A stretch of 64,000 bases of DNA from Sphingomonas pokkalii (GCF_003096275.1 NZ_QENQ01000001.1:1025923-1089922); one strand, 5' to 3'; shown: positions 11,079-22,195, counted from the stretch's first letter. Program-made: numbers and translations. Notes: generated from the sequence alone by a model not told the origin.

Positions 11079-13946
11079 ATGCTGTCTTTCCTGCGCACCC
11101 CGCGCTTCGCCCTGCTTCTCCTTGCACTTGCTGCTCCCACGCTGCCGGCCCCGGTGCTGGCGCAAGGCCGCCCCGAAGGCGTCCAGACCGCCGAGGATCC
11201 CTGGCTCTACAAGGGCAGCGATCTCGTCCATGACGATCAATGGAAGTTCGGGCGGCTTTCCAATGGCGTGCGCTATGCGGTGCGGAAGAATGGGGTGCCG
11301 CCGGGGCAGATTTCGATAAGGGTGCGGATCGATGCCGGCTCGCTGATGGAGCGCGATTCGGAACGCGGCTTCGCGCATCTGCTCGAACATCTCAGTTTCC
11401 GGGGCTCGACCTATGTGCCCGATGGCGATTCGAAGCGGATCTGGCAGCGCCTCGGCGTCACCTTCGGCTCGGATAGCAACGCCGCCACGACGTTCATCAG
11501 CACCACCTACAAGCTGGATCTGCCCAATGCGACGCCGCAGGGGCTGGACGAAAGCTTCAAGATCCTTTCCGGCATGATGGCCGCGCCGGCGATCACCCAG
11601 GCCTCGCTCAGCGCCGAACGGCCGGTGGTGCTGGCCGAAGGCCGCGAGCAGCCCGCGCCGCAGAAGCGGATGCAGGATGCGCTCTACCAGCTTATCTTCG
11701 CCGGCCAGCCGCTGGCGGACCGGGAGCCGATCGGCACGGTCGAGGCGCTCAACGCCGCTACCCCTGCCAGCGTGCAGGCGTTCCATGATCGCTGGTATCG
11801 CCCCGAACGTGCCACGGTGATCGCGATCGGCGATGTCGATCCTGCGGTACTGGAAGCGATGATCGCCAAATATTTCTCCAGCTGGCAGGGGAAGGGCGAG
11901 GCGCCGAAGACCCCCGATTTCGGCAAGCCCGAAGCCGATCATCCGATCGCCGCCAGCATCGTCGAGCCGGCCCTGCAGCCGGTGGCGATGATGGCGATCG
12001 TGCGCCCCTGGACGGTGTTCGCCGATACGGTGATCTTCAACCAGAAGCGCATGATCGACATGGTGGCGATCCGAATCCTGAATCGCCGCCTCGAGTCGCG
12101 GGCGCGGTCGGGTGCGTCGTTCATCGCCGCCGGTGCCGATCTCGATGATATCGCCCGCTCGGCAAATGTCACCACGCTCACCGTCCTGCCGACCGGCGAC
12201 GATTGGCAGAGCGCGCTGCGCGACGTGCGCGCCACCGCGGCGCAACTGATGGCAACGCCGCCCACCCAGGCGGAAATCGATCGCGAGATCGGCGAAATCG
12301 ATGCGGTGATGCGCAACCGGATCTCCACCGCGCCGGTGGAATCGGGCGTCTCGATCGCCGATGATCTCGTCCAGGCGGTCGACATCAACGAAACCGTGAC
12401 GACGCCCGAGGGCTCCTATGCGATCTTCAAGGGTGCGATCGCCAAGGGCATGTTCACGCCGGCGGCCGTGCAGGCCTCGGCCAAGAAGGTGTTCGAAGGC
12501 ACGGCGACGCGGGCGCTGGTCAACACCCATGCGCCGGATCCGGACGTGGTGAGCAAGGTCACCGCCGCGCTCCAGGCGGATGTGAAGGCGGCGGCGATGA
12601 AGCGCCGCGCGCTCAACGTGACGTTCGCGCAGCTGCCGCGCATCGGCGCGCCAGGCAAGGTGGTGGAGCGTAAGCAGATCGACGCCGATCTTGCCATCGA
12701 GCAGGTCCGCTATGCCAATGGCGTGAAGCTGCTGATGCGCGAAGACGCGTCGGAAACCGGCAAGGTATGGGTCAACATCCGCTTCGGTCGCGGCCTGCGG
12801 GCGTTGCCCGGCGACAAGCGCGTGCCGGCCTGGGCGGGCAAGACCGCGCTGATGGCCAGCGGCATCGGCAAGTTCGGCCAGGAGGAACTCGACGCGCTGA
12901 CCGGCAATCGCCAGATCGGCCTCGGCTTCGATATCGAGGAGGACGCCTTCGTCTTCCGGGCGCAGACCAACAAGGAGGATCTGGCCGACCAGCTCCGCCT
13001 GTTCGCGACCAAGCTGGCCGCGCCCGGCTGGGATCCCAATCCGATCACTCGCGCCAAGGCGGCGACGCTGGCCTCCTATGCCGGCCTCTCGGCGTCGCCC
13101 GATGCGGTGCTGGGCCGCGACCTCGACGTGCTGCTCCATGACGGCGATCCGCGCTGGGGCGTGCCAAGCCGCGAGGAAGTGGCGGCGCTCACCCCGCAGG
13201 CGTTCCGCGCTTTGTGGGAGCCGCTGCTCCGGACCGGTCCGATCGAAGTCGATATCTTCGGCGATCTCAATTCGGATGCGACGGTGAAGGCCGTCGCGGA
13301 AAGCTTCGGCGCACTGAAGCCGCGCGCCGACGGCAAGGAGAGCGGCGCCCCGGTGCGCTTCCCGGACCATGTCGCCACCCCGGTGGTGCGTACCCATACG
13401 GGCGCGGTGGATCAGGCCGCGGCGGTTATCGCCTGGCCGACCGGCGGCGGCAGCGCCGGCCTCGCCGAGAGCCGCAAGCTGGAGATTCTGACCGCGGTGT
13501 TCCGCGATCGGCTGATCGATCAGCTGCGCATCCAGGCGGGCGTCAGCTATTCGCCCAATGTGATGAACGACTGGCCGGTGGGTCTGCCGGGCGGCGGCAA
13601 GATCGCGGCGCTGGGCATGGTGCCGCCGGACAAGACCGGCTTCTTCTTCAAGCTCGCCCGCGACATCGCGGCGGACCTGGTGGCGAAGCCGATCGACGCC
13701 GACGAACTCAACCGCGCGCTGACCCCGCTCAAGCAGCAGCTGCTGCGCATGTCGAGCGGCAACATGTTCTGGATGAACCTGGTCGAAGGCGGGACGCAGG
13801 ATCCCGCGCGGATCGCCGGCATGCGCAGCCTCGCCAAGGACTATGCGGCGACCACGCCGGCCGAACTGCAGGCGCTGGCCGCCAAGTATCTGCGGCCCGA
13901 CAAGGACTGGACCATGGTGGTGCTGCCGGAGAAAGCGGCGAAGTGA
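11079..13946 (+). CDS. Exported M16-family zinc metallopeptidase (two-domain)
   Basis: A 955-residue insulinase/pitrilysin-type protease with a signal peptide (FALLLLALAAPTLPAPVLAQ). The inverted zinc motif is HLLEH at residues 100-104 within FAHLLEHLSFRGS. A second, catalytically silent M16 domain occupies the C-terminal half, with a GLRALPGD region and a peptide-binding ARD/YSPNV segment. It probably degrades peptides in the periplasm. Start at 11079 is chosen because it opens the signal sequence directly; 29 codons upstream are in frame but atypical. A strong bidirectional terminator follows the stop. A 1,221-codon antisense reading frame over this gene is a codon-bias shadow. Confidence 0.92.
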   Translation: MLSFLRTPRFALLLLALAAPTLPAPVLAQGRPEGVQTAEDPWLYKGSDLVHDDQWKFGRLSNGVRYAVRKNGVPPGQISIRVRIDAGSLMERDSERGFAHLLEHLSFRGSTYVPDGDSKRIWQRLGVTFGSDSNAATTFISTTYKLDLPNATPQGLDESFKILSGMMAAPAITQASLSAERPVVLAEGREQPAPQKRMQDALYQLIFAGQPLADREPIGTVEALNAATPASVQAFHDRWYRPERATVIAIGDVDPAVLEAMIAKYFSSWQGKGEAPKTPDFGKPEADHPIAASIVEPALQPVAMMAIVRPWTVFADTVIFNQKRMIDMVAIRILNRRLESRARSGASFIAAGADLDDIARSANVTTLTVLPTGDDWQSALRDVRATAAQLMATPPTQAEIDREIGEIDAVMRNRISTAPVESGVSIADDLVQAVDINETVTTPEGSYAIFKGAIAKGMFTPAAVQASAKKVFEGTATRALVNTHAPDPDVVSKVTAALQADVKAAAMKRRALNVTFAQLPRIGAPGKVVERKQIDADLAIEQVRYANGVKLLMREDASETGKVWVNIRFGRGLRALPGDKRVPAWAGKTALMASGIGKFGQEELDALTGNRQIGLGFDIEEDAFVFRAQTNKEDLADQLRLFATKLAAPGWDPNPITRAKAATLASYAGLSASPDAVLGRDLDVLLHDGDPRWGVPSREEVAALTPQAFRALWEPLLRTGPIEVDIFGDLNSDATVKAVAESFGALKPRADGKESGAPVRFPDHVATPVVRTHTGAVDQAAAVIAWPTGGGSAGLAESRKLEILTAVFRDRLIDQLRIQAGVSYSPNVMNDWPVGLPGGGKIAALGMVPPDKTGFFFKLARDIAADLVAKPIDADELNRALTPLKQQLLRMSSGNMFWMNLVEGGTQDPARIAGMRSLAKDYAATTPAELQALAAKYLRPDKDWTMVVLPEKAAK

Positions 13947-13950
13947 GATC

Positions 13951-13981
13951 AAGATCCTCCCCGTGCCGGGGAGGATCTTTT
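13951..13981. terminator. Bidirectional intrinsic terminator between M16 peptidase and acyl-CoA synthetase
   Basis: Perfect 12-bp arms (13951-13962 and 13968-13979) enclose a 5-base loop. The 3' flank on the plus strand is TTTT and the opposite flank is rich in A, so it can end transcripts from both convergent genes. Confidence 0.85.
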
Positions 13982-15765
13982 CAGTACAATGCGTCCAGCC
14001 GCTCCGCGTACACTGCCTTCAGCACATGGCGGCGGATCTTCATGCTTGGCGTCAGCTGTTCGTTCTCGATGGTGAACGCCTCGTCGGCGAGGATGAACTT
14101 GCGTACCCGCTCGATCACCGAGAGGTCGCGGTTCACCCGTTCCACCGCCGCGCCGATCGTCGCCTTGAAGTCGGCATCGCGCGAAAGATTGCGGAACTTG
14201 CACGGCGTCGCCGTCTTCGCGCAGAATTCCTGCACCCATTCGGGATCGGGAACGATCACCGCCGTCATATAGGGGCGCTTGTCGCCATAGATCATCGCCT
14301 GCAGGATCTCCGGCTGCAGCGTCAGCATCCCCTCCACCTTCTGCGGCGAGACATTGTCGCCCTTGTCGTTGACGATGATGTCCTTCTTGCGATCGGTGAT
14401 CTTGATGCGGCCCTTGTCATCGATCACGCCGATATCGCCGGTGTGGAGCCAGCCGTCCTTCAGCACCCGTTCGGTCTCGGCCTCGTTGCGCCAATAGCCG
14501 TGCATCACCAGCTCGCCGCGCACCAGGATCTCGCCGTCCTCGGCGATCCGCACCTCGACGCCGTCGAGCGGCGGGCCGACCGTGTCCATCTTCAGCCCCA
14601 CCTTCGGGCGATTGCACGAGATCACCGGCGCCGATTCGGTCTGGCCATAGCCTTGCAGGAAGGTAAGGCCGAGCGATTCGAAGAAGATGCCCACTTCCGG
14701 ATTGAGCGGCGCCCCGCCCGAAACCAGCGCCTTGATCCGCCCGCCGAACCGCTTGGCCAGCTTTGGCCGCAGCGTGGCGTTGAGCAGCAGGTTCATCGGC
14801 GCATCGGTAAGGCCGGCCTTGCCCGCGGCCTTGCGCGCGCCGATCGCCACCGCCTTGTCGAGCAGGAACCGCGCGATGCTGCCCTGTTTCTCCACCTGCT
14901 TGGTGATGCGGGTGCGCAGCACTTCGAACAGGCGGGGGACGACGACCATGATCGTCGGCCGCACTTCCTCGATGTTCGAGGCGAGCTTCTCCAGCCCCTC
15001 CGAATAATAGATCTGCCCGCCCAGCGCGATCGGGAAGAACTGGCCGCCGGTATGTTCATAGGCGTGGGAGAGCGGCAGGAAGGACAGGAAGATTTCGTCG
15101 TCCCAGCCGAAATCCTCCGAGATGAGCGACACGCAGCCTTCGCAATTGTGCAGGATCGCGCCGTGATGCTGCATCACGCCGCGCGGCGAACCGCCGGTGC
15201 CGCTGGTGTAGATGATGCAGGCCAATTCGTCCCGCCGGAACGCCGCCTGCCTGGCCGTGATCGCAGGATCGGTGGCGTGCTCGGCGATCAGCGTGCGGAA
15301 ATCGTGCAGTTCCAGGCTGCCCTGCTGGGCAAGGCGCACCTCGTCGATGCCGATCACGATCCGTCCGGTGGAGGAGCGCAATACCGCCGGCAGCAGCGTC
15401 TTGGCCAGCTTGGTGTTGGCGACGATCACCGCGCAGGCGCCCGAATTCTCCAGGATATGCTGGTGATCACGCTCGGTATTGGTGGTGTAGGTGGGCACGG
15501 TGACGCAGCCCGCCGCCATGATCGCCAGATCGCTGATGCAGAATTCCGGGCGATTTTCGGACACCAGCATCACCCGGTCGCCGCGCTTCAGCCCCAGCGC
15601 GGTCAGCGCGCTGGCCAGGCTCGCCACCTGCCGCGCTGCCTCGGCCCAGCTGGTCGGATGCCATTGCCCGCCGGCCTTGTGCCACAGGAAGGGCGCATCA
15701 CCCCGTTCGCGGGCGCGGGCGAAGAACATCGCCACCAGATTGTCGAAGTGTTCGAGCTTGCGCAT
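13981..15765 (-). CDS. Long-chain acyl-CoA synthetase (AMP-forming)
   Basis: A 594-residue ANL-superfamily enzyme activating long-chain fatty acids to acyl-CoA. The P-loop is IIYTSGTGGSPRGV (Gly in place of the usual second Thr); FLPLSHAYEHT, the A5-type GYGQTESAPVIS, GWLHTGDIG, ITDRKKDIIV and the catalytic Lys region TPSMKIRRHV are all present. Length fits FadD/FAA-type long-chain ligases. ATG 15765 is preceded by GGGGGAG at 5 bases. It follows ggt by 47 bp on the same strand, perhaps as one transcript, and ends at the bidirectional terminator. Confidence 0.93.
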   Translation of the reverse strand: MRKLEHFDNLVAMFFARARERGDAPFLWHKAGGQWHPTSWAEAARQVASLASALTALGLKRGDRVMLVSENRPEFCISDLAIMAAGCVTVPTYTTNTERDHQHILENSGACAVIVANTKLAKTLLPAVLRSSTGRIVIGIDEVRLAQQGSLELHDFRTLIAEHATDPAITARQAAFRRDELACIIYTSGTGGSPRGVMQHHGAILHNCEGCVSLISEDFGWDDEIFLSFLPLSHAYEHTGGQFFPIALGGQIYYSEGLEKLASNIEEVRPTIMVVVPRLFEVLRTRITKQVEKQGSIARFLLDKAVAIGARKAAGKAGLTDAPMNLLLNATLRPKLAKRFGGRIKALVSGGAPLNPEVGIFFESLGLTFLQGYGQTESAPVISCNRPKVGLKMDTVGPPLDGVEVRIAEDGEILVRGELVMHGYWRNEAETERVLKDGWLHTGDIGVIDDKGRIKITDRKKDIIVNDKGDNVSPQKVEGMLTLQPEILQAMIYGDKRPYMTAVIVPDPEWVQEFCAKTATPCKFRNLSRDADFKATIGAAVERVNRDLSVIERVRKFILADEAFTIENEQLTPSMKIRRHVLKAVYAERLDALY

Positions 15766-15812
15766 ACCATCTCCCCCTGCAGGCGCCCCATTTCCCGATA
15801 GAGCGTCCCGCT

Positions 15813-17531
15813 TCATTCCGACGGGCGGTTGGGCCTGGCGCCCACACGCTGGATAACCGTTACCGCGCCGTCCTGATCCATCGCCACGCCTTCGCTGCGT
15901 GGATCGGCGGCGCCCACCCAGCGCCCGCCGACCCGTTCGATCGCATTGGCCTTCAGGCCGAGCGGCATCGAACGGACATCCTCGCCCAGCGCCCGCAGCG
16001 CCGGCAGCATCGCGTCGAGCTGGGTGCCCTGCTCGGCGATCGCGGTCTTGCCCGGCGCATAGAGCAGGCCCAGCCCGATCGCATCCTGCGCGGAAAGCTT
16101 CCAGTCGATCACCCCGATGATCGCCTTGGCCACCTGCGCGATGATCGTCGACCCGCCCGCGGCGCCCACCGCCAGCCGGACCTTGCCGTCCGGCCCGAAC
16201 ACGATCGTCGGCGCCATCGAGCTGCGCGGCCGCTTGCCGCCTTCGACGCGGTTGGCGACGAGCGCGCCGTCCTTCACCGGCACGAAGTCGAAATCGGTCA
16301 GCTGGTTGTTCAGAATCGTGCCGTCCACCGCCAGGCCCGATCCGAACGGCCCTTCCACCGTCGTGGTCACCTGTACGACATTGCCGGCCGCATCGCTGAC
16401 CGCCAGATCGGTGGTGCCCGCGACTTCCTGCACCTTGGCCAGCACCCGCTTGGGCGCGCCGGGCGGCGTACCGGCGGCGATGGTGTCCATCGTCGCAGCG
16501 GGATCGATCAGCGCCGAGCGCTTGGCGATATAGCCGCGATCGAGCAGTCCCTTCAGCGGCACCGACACGAAATCGGGGTCGCCGAGATAGAGGTCGCGAT
16601 CGGCATAGGCCAGCCGCGCGCTTTCGGCGAACAGATGCCAGGCCGTGGCCGAATCCTTGCCGAGCTTGGCCATGTCGAAGCGTTCGAGCTGCGCGAGGAT
16701 CATCAGCACGGTGATGCCGCCGGACGAGGGCGGGCCCATCGAACAGACCTTGTAGCCGCGATAGCGCCCGCACAGCACCGGCCGCGGCTTGGCGTCATAG
16801 GCGGCAAGGTCGCCCAGGGTCATTTTCGAAGGATTGCGCGCCGCACCGTTCACGGCCGCGACGATCTTGGCTGCCTGCGGGCCGACATAGAAGCTGTCCG
16901 GCCCCAGCCGGGCGATGCGTTCCAGCAGTGCCGCCTGTTCCGGGTTGCGGACGCGGGTGCCCGTCGGCAGCGGCTTGCCGTCGGCACCGAAGAACAGCGC
17001 GCGATAGGCCGGATCGACATGGCCGGAAAACTGCGCCAGCGAATTGTTGAACCGCGGGGTCACGTCGAACCCGTCGCGGGCAAGGCGGATCGCCGGTGCG
17101 AACAAGGCCGCCCAGGCAAGCTTGCCGGACCTGCGGTGCGCCAGTGCCATCGCCCGCAGCGCACCCGGCACGCCGACGCTGCGCCCACCCGGCACCGCTG
17201 CGAACCGGCTGAGCGGCTTGCCGGCGGCATCGTAGAACCAGTGATCGTCGGCGGCCATCGGCGCGGTCTCGCGGCCGTCCACGGTGGTCGTCGCGCGCGT
17301 CTTCGCATCGTACAGCACCAGGAAGCTGCCGCCGCCGATGCCGGAACTTTGCGGTTCGACCACGCCGAGCGCCAGCATCGTCGCGATGGCGGCGTCGGTG
17401 GCGGTGCCGCCCTGGCGAAGGATTTCCACGCCCGCTGCCGCGGCGCGCGGATCGGCCGCGCTCACCATGCCCTGGGCATGGGCGAGGACAGGGGCGAACA
17501 GGGCGAGCAGCAGCGCGACGATCGATTTCAT
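15813..17531 (-). CDS. ggt: Gamma-glutamyltransferase
   Basis: A 572-residue periplasmic N-terminal nucleophile hydrolase that cleaves gamma-glutamyl bonds of glutathione. Signal peptide ends at HAQG. The autoprocessing nucleophile is Thr373 at the start of the small subunit (TTDLAVSD); the usual His two residues later is Asp here, a conservative departure seen in a functional loop. SSGIGGGSFLV, the glutamate-binding GRETAP Arg, GPPSSGGI and GPFGSGLAVD are present. ATG 17531 is chosen because it opens the signal peptide. The acyl-CoA synthetase gene follows 47 bp downstream. Confidence 0.93.
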   Translation of the reverse strand: MKSIVALLLALFAPVLAHAQGMVSAADPRAAAAGVEILRQGGTATDAAIATMLALGVVEPQSSGIGGGSFLVLYDAKTRATTTVDGRETAPMAADDHWFYDAAGKPLSRFAAVPGGRSVGVPGALRAMALAHRRSGKLAWAALFAPAIRLARDGFDVTPRFNNSLAQFSGHVDPAYRALFFGADGKPLPTGTRVRNPEQAALLERIARLGPDSFYVGPQAAKIVAAVNGAARNPSKMTLGDLAAYDAKPRPVLCGRYRGYKVCSMGPPSSGGITVLMILAQLERFDMAKLGKDSATAWHLFAESARLAYADRDLYLGDPDFVSVPLKGLLDRGYIAKRSALIDPAATMDTIAAGTPPGAPKRVLAKVQEVAGTTDLAVSDAAGNVVQVTTTVEGPFGSGLAVDGTILNNQLTDFDFVPVKDGALVANRVEGGKRPRSSMAPTIVFGPDGKVRLAVGAAGGSTIIAQVAKAIIGVIDWKLSAQDAIGLGLLYAPGKTAIAEQGTQLDAMLPALRALGEDVRSMPLGLKANAIERVGGRWVGAADPRSEGVAMDQDGAVTVIQRVGARPNRPSE

Positions 17532-17654
17532 GGTGCCAAGGGGTAACGCGCTTTCCCCGCGTGGCAAGGTGCTATGCCATAGGCGGCAGGAGGCGGATTG
17601 ACGGCTTGCGCCAGGCCGCCGCCCCAGTAGCGGACGCGGGAAGCTGTGCTCATT

Positions 17655-17673
17655 CCTCCCCCTCCGGGGGAGG
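17655..17673. repeat. Small GC-rich hairpin in ggt-pyrD gap
   Basis: Arms of 8 bp (17655-17662, 17666-17673) around TCC. It lies in the 267-bp region between pyrD and ggt, where nothing else is recognised. No T-run follows on either strand, so it is more like the CCCTCCC/GGGAGGG hairpins seen elsewhere in the window than a classical terminator. Confidence 0.45.
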
Positions 17674-17798
17674 AGGATCAAAGAAAGCATCATCCGCGAA
17701 CCCGCGCAACGTCCGCTCCCCACCCACCTTCGTCCGTTCAGCCACCCCAATGAAAGCGGTCGTTCCTGCGGCCCCGAGCTGGCGTATCAAGCGCTACG

Positions 17799-18782
17799 CT
17801 AGCGGCCGGCAAGACCTTGGGCGATGTCCCGCGGCAGGCGGGGCCCGCGATACACCAGCGCCGAATAGACCTGCACCAGCACCGCCCCCGCATCGATGCG
17901 GCGCTTCGCTTCGTCCGGCCCGTCGATGCCGCCGGCGGAGATCAGCGGCAATTGTCCGCCCGATGCTTCGCGCGCTTCCACCAGCTTGGCGCGGGCCAGC
18001 GCCTGGAGCGGCTTGCCCGAGAGCCCGCCTGCCTCGCCGGCGTGGGGCGAAGCGAGCGGCGGGCGGGAAATGGTGGTGTTGGAAACGATCAGCGCGTCGA
18101 TGTGATGGTCGATCGCCGCGCGCACCGCGCCTTCCAGCCCGGCGCGATCCAGATCGGGAGCGATCTTCAGAAACAGCGGCGTGGCGCCACGGGCGGCGTG
18201 GGCGGCGGCCAGCAGTTCATCGAGCGCCGGGCGCGATTGCAGGTCGCGCAGGCCCGGCGTGTTCGGCGAACTGACGTTGATCGTGATGTAATCGGCATGG
18301 GGCGCCGCCTTGGTGACGCCCAGCGCGTAATCGGCGACGCGATCGGCCGAATCCTTGTTCGCGCCGACATTGATGCCCAGCACGCCGGCCCGGCGCTTCA
18401 GCCGGGCGATTCGTGCCAGGGCGGCGTCGATCCCGCCATTGTTGAAGCCCATGCGGTTGATCACCGCCTCGTCCTCGGTCAGCCGGAACAGGCGGGGGCG
18501 GGGATTGCCTGGCTGGGGGCGGGGGGTGAGCGTGCCCACCTCGACCGCGCCAAAACCCAGCGCGAACAGGCCCGGGATGGCTTCGGCATCCTTGTCGAGG
18601 CCGGCCGCAAGCCCGACGCGGTTGGGAAAGGCGATGCCGGCCAGCGTAACCGAATCGGCGGCCTGCGGCGCCTTGCCGAACGGCGTGCCGGCCGCCCCCC
18701 AGGCGGCCAGCGCGCGAATCGCAACGCGATGGGCCCGCTCCGCATCGAGCGTGAGGACGGCAGAATGAAGAAAATTTCGCAT
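17799..18782 (-). CDS. pyrD: Dihydroorotate dehydrogenase (quinone, class 2)
   Basis: A ~327-residue membrane-associated flavoenzyme oxidising dihydroorotate to orotate in pyrimidine synthesis, passing electrons to quinone. The N-terminal amphipathic helix (FLHSAVLTLDAERAHRVAI) is the class 2 quinone-binding extension. AAGLDKDAEAI, FGAVEVGTLTPRPQPGNPRP, MGFNNGG and the catalytic-Ser motif NVSSPNTPGLRDLQ are diagnostic, as is ISAGGIDGPDEA. Start at 18782 is chosen because it begins MRNFLHSAVL; two in-frame ATGs up to 36 bases upstream cannot be excluded. Confidence 0.95.
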   Translation of the reverse strand: MRNFLHSAVLTLDAERAHRVAIRALAAWGAAGTPFGKAPQAADSVTLAGIAFPNRVGLAAGLDKDAEAIPGLFALGFGAVEVGTLTPRPQPGNPRPRLFRLTEDEAVINRMGFNNGGIDAALARIARLKRRAGVLGINVGANKDSADRVADYALGVTKAAPHADYITINVSSPNTPGLRDLQSRPALDELLAAAHAARGATPLFLKIAPDLDRAGLEGAVRAAIDHHIDALIVSNTTISRPPLASPHAGEAGGLSGKPLQALARAKLVEAREASGGQLPLISAGGIDGPDEAKRRIDAGAVLVQVYSALVYRGPRLPRDIAQGLAGR

Positions 18783-19023
18783 CTTCGCCCCCATGCATCG
18801 CAATGCAAACGTCGTCAAAAGTGAGAATGTCGATTCCGTACAATACCACCCGGACGGAACCCGTTACATCCGTGCTTGCGACCCGAGGGGTTCCGCTTAA
18901 CGGGGGGAACCCTTTCCTTTAGGCCCGGCCGGCTTGCCGGCTGGGCCACTTTTCCGTTGCGCTTTCCGCGCCATCATGCTCCTTCAGTGCGACGAACCGA
19001 AGCACAGGGGACGCAAGCATCAT

Positions 19024-19959
19024 ATGCGCGGCGCGGCGGAGGAAGGTCGAACGTCGGTAGCGGAGCGCGCGCCTTCGTTGTTGATGCGGCCATCCGACAT
19101 CCGTTTTAGACCATCCAGCGGACGGCTGCTGCCGCATATCGACAGCTTCTATCTGTACGAAAATTCGGCGCCGGTGATGGCCGGGATCGAGCGAGTCGAT
19201 CTCGGGCAGTGGCGCTTCCTGCTCGGCGGCGAGGGTGTCGTCACGTTCCCCGACGGCCATGAAGAACGCACCATGCCGGTGATGGTCAACGGGCCGGGGA
19301 CGGCGCACTGGACCTATCGGATCGACGGGCCGTTTCGTTGCTTCGGCATTTCGCTGCGCGGGATCGGCTGGCGCACGCTGATCGGGCTGCAGGCGGACAA
19401 GGTTGCGGACCGGCTGGTCGATGGCGAGACGATCTTCGGGGCGGAGATTCGCGAGCTGCATGGTCAGTTCTGCCGGATGGAGACGCTGGACGAGATGGTC
19501 GCGGCGATCGAACCGCTGCTGCTGCGTCGGCTCGATGTCGCGCGTCGGGTGCCGCGCGCCCATGTGGCGTTTCTGCGCATCGTGCGCGAATGGGCCGCTT
19601 CGGGCGATCCGACGATCGATTCGCTCTATATGGCGATGGAAACGGAAACCGGCATGGGCCAGCGCCAGGTGCAGCGGCTGTGCAAGGAATATTTCGCCGG
19701 GCCGCCCAACCATCTGCGCCGCAAGTTCCGCGCGATCGGCGCGGCGATGCGGATCCACCAGGGCGCGTCGCTCGACGAGGTGATGGTGCCGTTCGCCGAT
19801 CAGTCGCATATGATCAACGAGATCAAGCACTTCACCGGTCACACGCCGGGGGCGCTGCGGGACGGCATCGATCCGGTGCTGGCGGTGACGCTGGCGACCG
19901 AAAAGTTCCACTTTCTCCCCGATGTGATCCCCGAGACAGTTGACCTGAGCGGTCGCTGA
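19024..19959 (+). CDS. AraC-family transcriptional regulator
   Basis: A ~311-residue regulator with an N-terminal cupin-like half (DSFYLYENSAPVMAG, LLGGEGVVTFPDGHEE) and a C-terminal AraC helix-turn-helix pair: MGQRQVQRLCKEYFAGPPNH is the first HTH, and the second ends FADQSHMINEIKHFTGHTPG. Ligand unknown. The start is uncertain: in-frame ATGs occur at 18976, 19024 and 19084, none with a strong ribosome-binding site. It lies just upstream of the SUF operon, but a dyad separates them and a functional link is not implied. Confidence 0.82.
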   Translation: MRGAAEEGRTSVAERAPSLLMRPSDIRFRPSSGRLLPHIDSFYLYENSAPVMAGIERVDLGQWRFLLGGEGVVTFPDGHEERTMPVMVNGPGTAHWTYRIDGPFRCFGISLRGIGWRTLIGLQADKVADRLVDGETIFGAEIRELHGQFCRMETLDEMVAAIEPLLLRRLDVARRVPRAHVAFLRIVREWAASGDPTIDSLYMAMETETGMGQRQVQRLCKEYFAGPPNHLRRKFRAIGAAMRIHQGASLDEVMVPFADQSHMINEIKHFTGHTPGALRDGIDPVLAVTLATEKFHFLPDVIPETVDLSGR

Positions 19960-19969
19960 GCCCACATGT

Positions 19970-19996
19970 CCAATCGGATCAACTTTGTCCGATTGG
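19970..19996 (+). promoter_or_regulatory. 9-9-9 inverted repeat overlapping the SUF-regulator leader
   Basis: CCAATCGGA (19970-19978) and TCCGATTGG (19988-19996) are perfect inverted copies separated by 9 bases. The right arm runs into the GGGAG ribosome-binding site of the Rrf2 regulator, whose ATG is at 20003. It may be an operator for autoregulation, or an RNA hairpin affecting translation of the first SUF gene. Confidence 0.5.
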
Positions 19997-20002
19997 GAGT
20001 CG

Positions 20003-20517
20003 ATGCGTCTTTCGAGCCTTGCCGACTATGCCGTGGTGATGCTGGCGGCTGCCGCGCGCCACTGCGGCGCGTCGTGCCGGCTCAATGCGACGCTGCTGGC
20101 CAATGAGACCGGGTTGCCGCTGCCGACGGTGCAGAAGCTGGTCAGCAAGCTTTCCGCTGCCGGCCTGATCGAAAGCGCACGGGGCACCGGTGGCGGCTTC
20201 CGGCTCGCCCGCCCGCCCGCAGCCATCAGCCTTGCCGAGATCGTCGAGGCGATCGAAGGCCCGATCGCGCTCACCGTCTGCGTCGATTCAGGCAGGCACG
20301 ACTGCGCGGTCGAGGGCAATTGCCGGGTGAAGCCGCATTGGGGCGTGGTGAGCGACGCGGTCCGCTCGGCGCTCGCCCAGGTCAGCCTAGCCAGCCTTTC
20401 CGGTCCCCCCGCGCTTGCGGGCGTGGCCGCACCGGTGCATGGGCACGCGCCTTCGCTTCCCGACCTTTCTTCTTCTCCTTCTCCGGTGCTCGCCGGGGAA
20501 AGCCAGGTATCTTTCTG

Positions 20518-20518
<1 letters not shown>
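20003..20518 (+). CDS. Rrf2-family regulator of the SUF operon
   Basis: A 171-residue winged-helix regulator related to IscR and to the SUF-system Fe-S assembly regulator. It starts [18 protein letters not shown], with a recognition helix in [19 protein letters not shown] and the wing [13 protein letters not shown]. Three Cys in [16 protein letters not shown] can hold an iron-sulfur cluster that senses cluster status. The C-terminus carries an unusual Pro/Ser-rich tail of about 40 residues absent from typical members. ATG 20003 is chosen over 19985 since the family begins MRLS. Its TGA overlaps the sufB ATG by one base, so it is co-transcribed with the operon it most likely controls. Confidence 0.9.
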
Positions 20519-21981
<1,463 letters not shown>

Positions 21982-22014
21982 TGGGGGTGGACCAGTCCTA
22001 TCCACGCCTCCAGA

Positions 22015-22109
22015 GTCATCCCCGCGGAGGCGGGGATCCATTGGGGTCGCCAACGCGGTTCTTTCCAAGAACGTCCTGGCAAATGGATTCCCGCCGTCGC
22101 GGGAATGAC
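22015..22109. repeat. Palindromic repeat element within the SUF operon
   Basis: A left arm at 22015-22040 (begins GTCATCCCCGCGGAGG) and a right arm at 22084-22109 (ends CGTCGCGGGAATGAC) are imperfect inverted copies about 43 bp apart; each arm is itself a small hairpin. The sequence type, GTCATTCCCGCG...CGCGGGAATGAC, is a widespread extragenic palindrome in alphaproteobacteria. It sits between sufB and the following gene. Confidence 0.8.
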
Positions 22110-22195
22110 AGAAGGGCCCCCGCTCAGCCTGGGCTCATGTCCGCTGACGTAGTGACGACGCAGGGCCGCGTTCCGGGCCCGCAGGAGTATCACGC

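Noticed and set aside
10287..13952. A 1,221-codon minus-strand reading frame over the M16 peptidase gene
   Set aside because: It lacks any family motif, is rich in Arg/His/Gly typical of antisense codon shadow in high-GC DNA, and overlaps a clear M16 gene and the Asp/Asn hydroxylase.
17532..17798. A promoter or small RNA between pyrD and ggt
   Set aside because: Only a GC-rich hairpin is seen; no convincing promoter or conserved RNA fold.
22015..22109. Possible CRISPR-like repeat pair
   Set aside because: Only two inverted, imperfect copies with no array; fits an extragenic palindrome better.
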